In this document: piece after piece, positions 56,332-64,000 of the stretch
Position numbering within the stretch: the stretch's first letter is position 1
Layout of the letters: each line of letters begins with the position of its first letter
Assembly: GCA_000783305.1 (NCBI GenBank)
Contig: JROE01000005.1
Coordinates: 248,001 to 312,000, forward strand
DNA from: Sphingobacteriaceae bacterium DW12
GTDB taxonomy: Bacteria > Bacteroidota > Bacteroidia > Sphingobacteriales > Sphingobacteriaceae
DNA length: 64,000 bases
Direction: 5' to 3'
Program-made: the position numbers and the translations under genes
Notes under the pieces: model-generated
What the model saw: the letters and a program-made list of their open reading frames with translations, nothing else
Told to the model about the DNA's origin: nothing
Database searches by the model: none

Positions 56332-57993
56332 TTATCGTTTACTTCCTACATGTCTGAATTCAGACTTGTCTTTCCATTTTGGATATGTGGCTTCGAGGCT
56401 CATCGTGTAGCCCATATCAAAGAAGAGCTTGATATCTGCAATTATTCCGTTGAAGTCCCAATGTGGATCAACCTCATCCGACGGTGCGTGATACCTCCCT
56501 GACAGTAATTTCTTACGATTTTGTAATACTGTAGTGTCCGTTTCGAGGTATTGGTCTCCACTCCCCATAAAAAGAGCAGGAACCCCCTTTTTTACAAAAT
56601 TAAAATGGTCCGAACGGAAAAAACCACCAGAAGAAGGGTTGCCAGAGTCGTGTACTTCGCGCCCAAATTTGGCTGCCGACCGTGCAGCATACTCATCTAA
56701 TTCAGAATGCCCCATACCCACTATAGATACATCTTTGGTTGCCCCCATTGGACTGAAAGCGTCCATATTCAGGTTAGCAACTGTTTTTTTTAAAGGATAG
56801 ATAGGATTTGCAGCATAGTAGGCAGAGCCCAATAGGCCCTGTTCTTCGGCTGTGACCGCCATGAAAACAATCGTGCGTTCGGGCTGTACTTTAGCTGCTT
56901 TGAATGCCTTCGCTATTTCAAAAAGTGCAGCTACCCCTGCGGCGTTATCTATCGCTCCATTATAAATAGAGTCCCCATCTACCGGTTCGCCTATTCCCAA
57001 ATGATCCCAATGGGCTGTATATATAATCACCTCATCTTTACGAGTACTACCCTCTAATTTGGCAATGACATTGTTAGAGGTTGACTCACGATACCTATTC
57101 TTGATTTGAACATCTGTCGTAATGCCGAGACTTCTAGGTTTAAAACCCGGCTTCTTCGCCTGAGCAATCAAATCTTCCTGTATTCCAGACAGTGCAAAGA
57201 GCTTCTTTGTTGTTTCTGCAGATATCCATCCTTCATATGCGGTATAAGATTCTCCCTTGTCTTTGGAAACTAGGTCCAATTGGGAACCACTCCATCCTGA
57301 CCTTACCACGTCCCAGTCATAACTCGCCGCTCCTTTATCATGGATGATCAATACACCAGCAGCACCTTGTCTAGCGGCCTCCTCATATTTATAGGTCCAC
57401 CTACCGTAATAGGTCATCGTGTCCCCTTTAAAGAGCGTTTTATCATACCGTCCGGGATCGTTGACCATGACGACAACGGTTTTTCCTTTTACATTCAACC
57501 CGTCATAGTCATTCCAATTGTATTCAGGTGCAATAATGCCAAATCCAGCAAAGACCAGCTCCGATTGGTCGACATCAATGTTTTCTTTTAACTGTCTACT
57601 GCCGATAACATAATCCGCTAGATTATTGATGGTCAATTTGCCTGAGGCTCCTGTTAAGGTAAGTTGTGATGGAGCTGTGCTGCTGATTTCTACCATAGGA
57701 ACTTCTTGAAAAAAACTGTCACCATTTCCTGGAGCCAATCCCAGCTGTTTGAACTGCTCTTCGATATAGGTCACGGCCAGAGTATCACCTTTTGTAAAGG
57801 GTTTCCGGCCTTCAAATGCATCGGAGGAAAGCTCCTCAACGTATTTTTTGTAGCTGCTCTCAGATATGGCTCCGAGCGCAACCGAATCTAGTCCACTGGT
57901 GTCATGAACCGAATCAGAGTTAGCTTTCTTATTTTGACAGGATACACCGAGTATGGTGATGGCAAGTACAGATAGGAAATGAAGTAGTCTCAT
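56332..57993 (-). CDS. M28-family peptidase lipoprotein with PA domain
   Basis: This 553-residue protein has a lipoprotein signal (VLAITILGVSC), an N-terminal helical part, a PA insert (VNDPGRYDKTLFKGDTM, EAARQGAAGVLIIHD) and the M28 metal site: YTAHWDHLG, NGAIDNAAGVAALFEIA, AVTAEEQGLLGS, NLNMDAFS, and SDHFNFVKKGVPALFMGSGD. This is the aminopeptidase-type M28 layout. It likely sits in the outer membrane and trims peptides. I start at 57993, at the signal peptide; the frame stays open to 58041. Confidence 0.92.
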   Translation of the reverse strand: MRLLHFLSVLAITILGVSCQNKKANSDSVHDTSGLDSVALGAISESSYKKYVEELSSDAFEGRKPFTKGDTLAVTYIEEQFKQLGLAPGNGDSFFQEVPMVEISSTAPSQLTLTGASGKLTINNLADYVIGSRQLKENIDVDQSELVFAGFGIIAPEYNWNDYDGLNVKGKTVVVMVNDPGRYDKTLFKGDTMTYYGRWTYKYEEAARQGAAGVLIIHDKGAASYDWDVVRSGWSGSQLDLVSKDKGESYTAYEGWISAETTKKLFALSGIQEDLIAQAKKPGFKPRSLGITTDVQIKNRYRESTSNNVIAKLEGSTRKDEVIIYTAHWDHLGIGEPVDGDSIYNGAIDNAAGVAALFEIAKAFKAAKVQPERTIVFMAVTAEEQGLLGSAYYAANPIYPLKKTVANLNMDAFSPMGATKDVSIVGMGHSELDEYAARSAAKFGREVHDSGNPSSGGFFRSDHFNFVKKGVPALFMGSGDQYLETDTTVLQNRKKLLSGRYHAPSDEVDPHWDFNGIIADIKLFFDMGYTMSLEATYPKWKDKSEFRHVGSKR

Positions 57994-58069
57994 GTGTTTG
58001 TTATGTTTACATGTTTTGTTTTGGTAGCTATGCCTTCTCAAGTACTGTTGTTTGAAGGTATTTGGTACC

Positions 58070-58102
58070 CAAACTTAGATAAAACTTTCATGATTTCATA
58101 AT
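58070..58102 (-). promoter_or_regulatory. Promoter box of the M28 lipoprotein gene
   Basis: On the minus strand the box ends in TAAGTTTG (58070-58077), 77 bp before the start codon. The 33 bp match 28292-28324 before pyrC with one mismatch. Confidence 0.55.
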
Positions 58103-58128
58103 TACCAATAGCTATGATACCTTGCTAT

Positions 58129-59465
58129 ACGTCACTGCAATCATAGCCGTCACCCTGAATTTCACTAATACGTCATCCTTAATCCTTACTACCACGTCAC
58201 CCTATTCTTTTTTATATCGTAGTCCCTCATGCCACCCTTATTTTACCACTACGTCACCCTGAACTTGATTACCTTCGGTGAGCTCGTAAGCTCGGTTCAG
58301 GGTCTCTAAGTTCCAAGCATATGACTTCGTTTTCCGCTACCAACATACAGATGCCGAAACGAGTTCGGCATGACGAGGCACTTAAGACCGAGCATCAATA
58401 GTCCCCCTGAGTTTTATCAAGTATGTCACCCTTACTTTACACTACGTCACCCTGAACTTGATTCAGGGTCTCAAAGTTCTAAGCGTATGACTTCGTTTTC
58501 CGCTACCAACCTACAGATGCCGAAACGAGTTCGGCATGACGAGGTGTCTAAGGTCGAATACCAATAGTCCACCCTGAATTTCATCAAGTATGTCACCCTT
58601 AATCCTTACCACTACGTCACCCCGAACTTGATTCAGGGTCTCTAAGTTCCAAGCACTAGCCCCCACTTTGTAAGAAAATTTGAGATATTACTGGTTGTAA
58701 ATTTCATTCCACAAGTCCTCAAAAGTTGGATTTTTTGATAGTATTAGGTCGATTTTCCACTGTCTATGCCAGTTTTTGAGTTTCTTTTCCATAGCAATTG
58801 CTTCTTCTATCGTTGGAAAAAATTCATACCATACCAGCTTTGTGCAATTATATTTTGCGGTGAAGCTTTTGGAATCATAAAGATTTCGATGTTGATATAT
58901 TCGGGTCAATAAGTCACTAGTGACACCAATGTACAATGTAGTGTTGTTTTTATTGGTCATGATATAAGTACTTCCACCTCTTTCCATACTTTCAAAATAC
59001 AAATTTTAAGGCAGAAAAGCTAAAGCTTCTTTTAAAAGGCTTTCCATTGATCTTTGCCACTACGTCGCCCTGAACTTGATTCAGGGTCTTTAAGTTCCAA
59101 GCGTATGACTTCGTTTTCCGCTACCAACCTGCAGATGCCGAATCAAGTTCGGCATGACGAGGCACTTAGCACCGAACACCAATAGTCCACCCTGAGTTTC
59201 ATCAAGTATGTCACCCTTAATCCTTACCACTACGTCACCCTGAACTTGATTCAGGGTCTTTAAGTTTCAAGCATATGACTTCGTTTTCCGCTACCAACCT
59301 ACAGATACCGAAACGAGTTCGGCATGACGAGGCGCTTAAGACTGAGCACCAATAGTCCAAACCTACAGATACCGAATCAAGTTCGGCATGACGAGGCGCT
59401 TAGTACTGAACTCCAATTGCCCAAACCTACAGATGCAGAATCAAGTTCAACACGAGGAGGTGTTT
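58129..59465. repeat. REPIN-like repeat array split by a GIY-YIG gene
   Basis: About 170-bp units start at 58252, 58445, 58615, 59063 and 59233. Each full unit has palindrome 1 (CCCTGAACTTGATTCAGGG) and, about 75 bp on, palindrome 2 (TGCCGAAxxxAGTTCGGCA; 58352, 58518, 59136, 59306). Reversed, palindrome 2 gives CGTCATGCCGAACTTGATTC, matching palindrome 1 (CGTCACCCTGAACTTGATTC). So each unit is two related REP-type palindromes in inverted order. The third unit breaks off at about 58656 where the GIY-YIG cassette begins. Partial copies lie at 59370-59388 and 59434-59450, and decayed ones at 58129-58250. The first palindrome has a 20-odd bp insertion. Confidence 0.85.
58688..58987 (-). CDS. GIY-YIG nuclease-domain protein inside the repeat array
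   Basis: This 99-residue protein is a single GIY-YIG domain of the small UvrC-like type: GSTYIMTNKNNTTLYIGVTS (the GIY and YIG strands), DLLTRIYQHRN (conserved Arg and His), SFTAKYNCTKLVWYEFFPT, and EEAIAMEKKLKNWHRQWKID with the metal-binding Glu, then LILSKNPTFEDLW. The catalytic residues are in place and the frame is intact. I start at ATG 58987 (TTG 59002 is in frame). It is the only gene in the array, which suggests a link to the repeats' spread or upkeep. The length fits stand-alone members, whose role is unknown. Confidence 0.88.
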   Translation of the reverse strand: MERGGSTYIMTNKNNTTLYIGVTSDLLTRIYQHRNLYDSKSFTAKYNCTKLVWYEFFPTIEEAIAMEKKLKNWHRQWKIDLILSKNPTFEDLWNEIYNQ

Positions 59466-59468
59466 AAC

Positions 59469-60092
59469 TTACGAAGGTTTCTTTAATGGGAAAATCTCAG
59501 CGATAGGGTGGAATAAATAGATTTTATTGGAAGGTATCTCTATACATTTATAGCGTTTCCTGATTTTCTCTTTACGTTGAAAAGTCCGTCCATTTTTCAT
59601 GCTGAAAAAATCATCTTGTTCCAACATTTCCACTGTGATAGTCGTCTCCGTCTGTGGCAGGTCAAATTCTTTCAGTGTTCGATATAGATGCAAATCTGTG
59701 CAACTGGAGGCTGCGGGATTATCCAAATAGCTGACAACAGCAAGGAGGATCTTTTCTGGAAATACGTGAAGCTGTAAGAATGGAGCCATTAGGAATTTGA
59801 AGTTAGCTTTCCATTCGCTGCCATGAGGTTTTACTTTATTCTTATGCTGCTGCCATGTACGCAAATGAGCAAATTCATGGATAGTTGTAATCAAGAATGC
59901 GTAGGGGTTAAGATTGTTATTGACCGATATTTTATGCGGTTGTCCCCGAAAGGGCGCTTGGTAATCTCCGAATTTGGTTACGCGTGCCTTACTTATTCGA
60001 AAATGGCATTTGGAATCCACTATCCATTGAGCGATAATAGGGGCCGCCGCTTCTGGCATATGTTTTTGCAATTGTTGGATATAGTCAGGCAT
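59469..60092 (-). CDS. SprT-like zinc metalloprotease-domain protein
   Basis: This 207-residue protein has the SprT core: TTIHEFAHLRTW (HExxH at 72-76) followed by KPHGSEWKANFKFLMAPF with the third zinc ligand. The C-terminal part (QRKEKIRKRYKCIEI) lacks the four-Cys zinc ribbon of Spartan-type proteins. The family includes proteases of DNA-protein crosslinks, but the bacterial role is unproven. Its 3' end abuts the repeat array. I start at ATG 60092; a TTG at 60101 is in frame. Confidence 0.85.
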   Translation of the reverse strand: MPDYIQQLQKHMPEAAAPIIAQWIVDSKCHFRISKARVTKFGDYQAPFRGQPHKISVNNNLNPYAFLITTIHEFAHLRTWQQHKNKVKPHGSEWKANFKFLMAPFLQLHVFPEKILLAVVSYLDNPAASSCTDLHLYRTLKEFDLPQTETTITVEMLEQDDFFSMKNGRTFQRKEKIRKRYKCIEIPSNKIYLFHPIAEIFPLKKPS

Positions 60093-60235
60093 ACTGTCCA
60101 AAATTAGTCATTTAATTGCGAATGTGCCAAGGGGAGTGAGATATGCATCGGCATTCCGTAAGTTGATGGATTGGCTTGCGAATGCAAAGCATTTTTTCTA
60201 AGTTTGAGCATATAAATCCCGTTTGTCAGAAATAT

Positions 60236-61129
60236 ATGTATAAGCTAGTAAGTGTCCTTCTATTAAGCCTATTGGTGTGTCGCCTGTCGGCGCAAGAGCT
60301 TAATATCCGCGTGGATGTACAGTCACCGCAGGTGCAGAATACCAATAAGCGCTCTTTAGAAGTCCTGCAGAAAGCGATTACTGATTTTCTGAATAACAGG
60401 CCGTGGACCCCCAATAAAGTGCAGAATGAGGAACGCATAGATGGAGCAATGGTAATCACGATTACGTCTTGGGATGGCTCTAAAGAATTCAAAGCTACAG
60501 CTCAAATATTCTCTTCGAGACCAGTTTTTGGCACCAATTATAATAGCCCGATTTTAGCTTTTAACGACCGTTATTTCAATTTTTCATATGTAGAAGGAGA
60601 TTTGTTGGACTACAACGAGAATCAGTATATGAGCAACCTCGCTTCGCTGCTAGGTTTTTATGCCAATGTCATCATTGGGATGGATGCGGATTCTTTTAAA
60701 TTGAACGGCGGAAATCCATTTTTCTCAGTTGCAAAGGATATCGTCAACTATTCTCAAAATGGTGATTACGTGGGCTGGCGTTCGATGGACGCTTTTGACA
60801 ATCGCTATTGGTTGATTACGAATCTGACAGATAGGCGATATGCACCATATCGGGAGTTTTCGTATTATTACCACCTTAAGGGCCTGGATAAAATGTCTGC
60901 TAATGAGACCGAAGCTAGAAAAATGATGGCCGATCAACTTCCTAAATTGAAAGAGGTAGACCGTAATAATAGCGGTAATATCTTGACTTCCGTATTTTAT
61001 GCGGCAAAGGCCAAAGAATTTGTGGGAATCTTCAGTAAGATGCCTGGAAATGAAGGAGTGAAGGCCTATAATTTATTGGTAGAGGTAGATCCTACGAATT
61101 CAACGCAATACGAAGAAATCAGAAAATAA
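60236..61129 (+). CDS. porD: Type IX secretion protein PorD (DUF4835)
   Basis: This 297-residue protein has a signal peptide (MYKLVSVLLLSLLVCRLSAQ), then LNIRVDVQSPQVQNTNKRSL, FSSRPVFGTNYNSPILAFND, FNFSYVEGDLLDYNENQYMS and LASLLGFYANVIIGMDADSF, the hallmarks of DUF4835, named PorD for its link to the type IX secretion system. I start at 60236, at the signal peptide. recN follows after 15 bp, a frequent Bacteroidota arrangement. Other secretion genes are not in the window. Confidence 0.88.
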   Translation: MYKLVSVLLLSLLVCRLSAQELNIRVDVQSPQVQNTNKRSLEVLQKAITDFLNNRPWTPNKVQNEERIDGAMVITITSWDGSKEFKATAQIFSSRPVFGTNYNSPILAFNDRYFNFSYVEGDLLDYNENQYMSNLASLLGFYANVIIGMDADSFKLNGGNPFFSVAKDIVNYSQNGDYVGWRSMDAFDNRYWLITNLTDRRYAPYREFSYYYHLKGLDKMSANETEARKMMADQLPKLKEVDRNNSGNILTSVFYAAKAKEFVGIFSKMPGNEGVKAYNLLVEVDPTNSTQYEEIRK

Positions 61130-61144
61130 GCGAGACCGACTACT

Positions 61145-62806
61145 ATGCTGAGCAGACTCTATATTCGAAATTATGCACTTATCGATACCCTAGATATTTC
61201 TTTTGATAGGGGGTTAAATATCATTACTGGGGAGACCGGTGCCGGAAAATCCATTATCATGGGTGCCCTTGCCCTCATCTTGGGCAGTAGAGTGGAAGGT
61301 AAATACTTCTTTAATCAGGATCGAAAATGCATTATAGAAGGATATTTCAATATCGGATCGTATCATCTTCAGGCTTTTTTCGAAGAAAATGATATGGATT
61401 ATGACGAAGAGACCATTATTCGCAGGGAGATTAGCGTCGATGGCAAGTCTCGTGCTTTTGTCAATGACTCACCCGTCAATCTAACGGTACTTAAGGGTTT
61501 AGGTGAACAACTGATCGATGTGCACTCACAGCATGCCACCTTACAGGTCAATACCGAAGCTTTCCAACTCATGGTCATCGATGGCATCGCTCAGAATGGA
61601 GCTTTGAAGGAAAGCTTTTCACAAACGTTTAAAAACTACAAATCTAAGAGTAAAGCGTTGGCGCAACTTCGCTCATCTATAGAAGCTGCACATGCGGAGA
61701 TGGATTATCACCAATTTCTATTCAATGAGCTGGAGCAGGCCGGTTTGAAAGCTGGGGAGCAATCTCAACTGGAAGACGAACAACGGCAATTGGAAAATGC
61801 AGAAGAAATAAAGCGGACGTTGTTAGGCGCTACCCAGTATTTGGTCGAGCAGGAAGCCAATGCTTTGGGGATGATTAAGGATGCATTGTCATATTTGCAA
61901 CAGGCGCAGAAGTATGTGCCTACAGCTGAAACTATAGTTACCCGTTTACAGAGTGTACATATCGAACTGAAGGATATCGTACAAGAAGTAGAAGCACTGG
62001 AGCAAGAAGTCGTGTTGGACGAAAATCGCTTGAACATCGTTAATGAACGCCTTAGCCTATTGTATACGCTGCAGAAGAAACATCGGTTGGATCAAGTAGA
62101 GGAATTGATTGCGCTGCGAGATGATATTGAATCCAAGATTATAGCTACATCAGGACAAGAAGAGCAGTTGCTACATCTCGAAAATGAAGTCTCCCTTCTT
62201 GAAAAGGAAACAAAAATCGCAGCATCCGAATTATCCGAATCTCGAAGACGAGTAATTCCCCAAATTCAACAACATGTAGAGGCTGTATTGGATGAAGTAG
62301 GTATGCCTCATGCACAATTGTATATCGATCTGCAACAAGTGCAGGACGGTCTGTTTAAAGATTCGGGACAAGATACGGTACAGTTTTTATTTTCAGCAAA
62401 TAAAGGACAGGAGCTAAAACCTATCCATAAAGTAGCTTCTGGGGGAGAGTTGTCGCGTGTGATGCTGGCATTGAAATCCCTCGTTGCACAGTCTACGGCT
62501 TTGCCTACCATTATATTTGATGAGATTGATACCGGTATATCGGGGGAAGTAGCATTGAAAGTAGGGGAGATTATGTACAGATTGGCTGCCAATATGCAAG
62601 TGATGGCTATTACGCATCTGCCGCAGATAGCTTCAAAAGGAATTAGCCACTTTAAGGTATACAAAGAGGATAGGGGTGACAAGACCCAATCTAATATCAT
62701 TCTGCTATCTCCAGAGCAGCGGGTAATAGAGGTAGCGCAGATGTTGAGCGGATCCAATCCTGGAGAGGCAGCTCTACAGCATGCTGCCGAGCTGATCGAA
62801 GGGTAA
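61145..62806 (+). CDS. recN: DNA repair protein RecN
   Basis: This 553-residue SMC-like protein aids double-strand-break repair. It has Walker A GETGAGKSIIMGALALILG near residues 29-47, LGEQLIDVHSQHATLQ, long coiled-coil arms (about 170-390), the ABC signature ASGGELSRVMLALKS and Walker B IIFDEIDTGISG, then AITHLPQIAS. The length is normal. It is probably co-transcribed with porD. Confidence 0.97.
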   Translation: MLSRLYIRNYALIDTLDISFDRGLNIITGETGAGKSIIMGALALILGSRVEGKYFFNQDRKCIIEGYFNIGSYHLQAFFEENDMDYDEETIIRREISVDGKSRAFVNDSPVNLTVLKGLGEQLIDVHSQHATLQVNTEAFQLMVIDGIAQNGALKESFSQTFKNYKSKSKALAQLRSSIEAAHAEMDYHQFLFNELEQAGLKAGEQSQLEDEQRQLENAEEIKRTLLGATQYLVEQEANALGMIKDALSYLQQAQKYVPTAETIVTRLQSVHIELKDIVQEVEALEQEVVLDENRLNIVNERLSLLYTLQKKHRLDQVEELIALRDDIESKIIATSGQEEQLLHLENEVSLLEKETKIAASELSESRRRVIPQIQQHVEAVLDEVGMPHAQLYIDLQQVQDGLFKDSGQDTVQFLFSANKGQELKPIHKVASGGELSRVMLALKSLVAQSTALPTIIFDEIDTGISGEVALKVGEIMYRLAANMQVMAITHLPQIASKGISHFKVYKEDRGDKTQSNIILLSPEQRVIEVAQMLSGSNPGEAALQHAAELIEG

Positions 62807-62840
62807 TGAGTACTACTATCTATATTTAGAGATTATTTTA

Positions 62841-62888
62841 GTATAAACTAGCACGGGATTCCAATTGGAATCCCGTGCTAGTTTATAC
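62841..62888. terminator. 48-bp perfect palindrome between recN and a lipoprotein gene
   Basis: GTATAAACTAGCACGGGATT CCAATT reads as its own reverse complement over 48 bp. It lies between convergent genes and can serve as a terminator for both. Confidence 0.85.
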
Positions 62889-62898
62889 TTTCAATTTC

Positions 62899-63312
62899 TT
62901 AGTTGCCAGGGTCAGCATCTGTCAAAACAATTTTTACAAGTAAACCGTCAGGCGATTGTGTCGGACCCGAAGAGATATCTTTTGCATAAATTCTAACTAT
63001 TCCAATGGAATAGTTGGAAGAAAAACTATAACCGAAGATTTCCGCTGGTATTATTTCATAGCGATCTTCATTTCCAGGTCCATCAAAAGATATCGCAACA
63101 CTTACATGTCCATCCTCAAAGTAGGCTTTATCCAAATCCTTCATTGGAATATCTTTCCTGTACACATTGTTGGCTTCTAGTGTCCATTCATTGGACTTAA
63201 CAGGTACCACATAACTCACACCAGGCAGGTAGTTCGTGATATACTCTTTCGTGCAACTTGACAATCCAATCGTCATGCCAATCACGACTAAGGCTAATAA
63301 AAATCTTTTCAT
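62899..63312 (-). CDS. Small lipoprotein of unknown function
   Basis: This 137-residue lipoprotein (ALVVIGMTIGLSSC, lipid Cys near 20) is predicted to be mostly beta strand after the anchor: NEWTLEANNVYRKDIPMKDL, GHVSVAISFDGP, VRIYAKDISSGP, LLVKIVLTDADPGN. I do not recognise a named family. A -7-like TATCTTTG (minus strand, 63354-63361) lies 42 bp before the start. Confidence 0.65.
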   Translation of the reverse strand: MKRFLLALVVIGMTIGLSSCTKEYITNYLPGVSYVVPVKSNEWTLEANNVYRKDIPMKDLDKAYFEDGHVSVAISFDGPGNEDRYEIIPAEIFGYSFSSNYSIGIVRIYAKDISSGPTQSPDGLLVKIVLTDADPGN

Positions 63313-63484
63313 GTGTATATGTGTTTTAAAATTTATACTTGTTTATGATAAGACAAAGATATATGAATTAAGTTTAATCTAAGAAGCAAAAATTCTGCCA
63401 TAAAAAAAACGTAACACATTTATTCATCCCATAAGGGGTATAGCAACCAAATACTATACAGGACAAGCTACGTAAGGTCAAAAA

Positions 63485-63510
63485 AAATCACCAGACTAAT
63501 CTGGTGATTT
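63485..63510 (-). terminator. Terminator of clpC
   Basis: AAATCACCAG pairs with CTGGTGATTT around ACTAAT, just past the clpC stop, with an A run that gives T on the minus strand. Confidence 0.85.
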
Positions 63511-63535
63511 TCTATTGATTAAGTCGGAGGTATCC

Positions 63536-64000
63536 TTAGTTGTCTTTGGATACGTCAGACTCTTTTGGTTTATCTTTTCCTCCTCCTTTAGAAGGCTGGC
63601 CCTTGACCGTGATTTCATTTTTTTCTTTATCCAAATCTACCGTCAATGTGCCTCCGTTTTGAATTTCTCCTCTGAGGATTTCTTCAGCAATGGGGTCTTC
63701 AAGATATTTTTGAATAGCCCGTTTTAGCGGTCTAGCACCGAAATTGGTGTCATACCCTTTCTCTGCGATATAGTCTTTGGCAGTATCTGTCAATTCGATA
63801 TGATATCCCAATCCTTCGATACGTGCGAACAAAGATTTCAATTCGATATCGATAATCTTGAAGATATGCTCTTTATTCAAAGAGTTGAATACGATGACAT
63901 CATCCACGCGATTCAAGAATTCTGGAGCGAAGGCACGTTTCAAGGCTGTTTCGATAACACCTCTAGCGTGCGAGTCGGCTTGAGTTGTTTTTGCAGCAGT
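63536..64000 (-). CDS. clpC: Clp protease ATPase subunit ClpC, C-terminal part
   Basis: The frame enters from beyond the window edge, and 154 codons are seen. It covers the end of the second AAA+ domain (FAPEFLNRVDDVIVFN with the sensor Arg) and the D2 small domain (YDTNFGARPLKRAIQKYLED, PIAEEILRGEI). A Lys/Gly-rich tail (GQPSKGGGKDKPKESDVSKD) follows. FAPEFLNR rather than FRPEFLNR favours ClpC over ClpB. It unfolds proteins for ClpP. Confidence 0.92.
   Translation of the reverse strand, partial: TAAKTTQADSHARGVIETALKRAFAPEFLNRVDDVIVFNSLNKEHIFKIIDIELKSLFARIEGLGYHIELTDTAKDYIAEKGYDTNFGARPLKRAIQKYLEDPIAEEILRGEIQNGGTLTVDLDKEKNEITVKGQPSKGGGKDKPKESDVSKDN

Noticed and set aside
58688..58987. Homing endonuclease of an intron or intein
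   Set aside because: The gene is not inside another gene or an intron, and the protein is the short UvrC-like type without a DNA-binding extension.
58129..59465. CRISPR array
   Set aside because: Units are about 170 bp and similar throughout. There are no short direct repeats with unique, even spacers and no cas genes.

Overview
The window reads as chromosome of a Bacteroidota bacterium, most likely of the Sphingobacteriaceae (Sphingobacterium or Pedobacter type). The signs are three SusC/SusD outer-membrane pairs, a hybrid two-component regulator, an ECF sigma factor with a zinc-finger-free anti-sigma-like partner, TamL, PorD, a split transketolase, and promoters of the Bacteroidota type (TTTG, 19 bp, TAnnTTTG). 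Species assignment is inference. I see no phage, intact insertion sequence or CRISPR array.

Layout. 1-7.1 kb is mostly housekeeping on the minus strand: a Spy-like fragment, a repeat-bearing anti-sigma-like protein, an ECF sigma factor, both transketolase halves, a broken response-regulator gene, an Nfu iron-sulfur scaffold, purB and a tiny lipoprotein. 7.3-15.8 kb holds an acyl-CoA dehydrogenase, the pyrG-yidC pair, a secreted CBM9-like/GHL10-like pair and rplS. A tRNA-Pro gene follows at 16.3 kb. 16.5-25.7 kb is a hybrid two-component regulator divergent from SusC/SusD pair 1. 26.7-41 kb is a peptide-oriented block. It has an M28 peptidase, pyrC, an LD-carboxypeptidase and an M14 peptidase on the plus strand. 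These converge on a minus-strand run of NlpC/P60, dipeptide epimerase, SusC and SusD (pair 2), with a divergent glycosylasparaginase beyond. 41-44 kb is the topoisomerase IV A subunit. 44-49 kb is a SAM-I riboswitch followed by SusC/SusD pair 3. 49-58 kb carries an AI-2E-family transporter, an MFS transporter, a SpoU rRNA/tRNA methylase, tamL, three small membrane proteins and an M28 lipoprotein. 58.1-59.5 kb is an array of about 170-bp repeats made of paired inverted palindromes, with a GIY-YIG gene lodged inside. 59.5-64 kb holds a SprT-like protein, porD, recN, a small lipoprotein and the 3' part of clpC.

How the parts work together. The three SusC/D pairs appear to be controlled in three ways: pair 1 by a periplasm-sensing hybrid regulator, pair 2 through co-transcription with murein-peptide enzymes, and pair 3 by S-adenosylmethionine through a riboswitch. 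The pair 2 block contains the enzyme set of the Bacillus ykfABC murein-peptide pathway (S66 carboxypeptidase, L-Ala-D/L-Glu epimerase, NlpC/P60 endopeptidase) with an outer-membrane SusC/D importer in place of an ABC transporter. The repeat array looks like a REPIN population (paired inverted REP palindromes), but with a GIY-YIG nuclease where a RAYT transposase would be expected. These three are the parts most worth following up.
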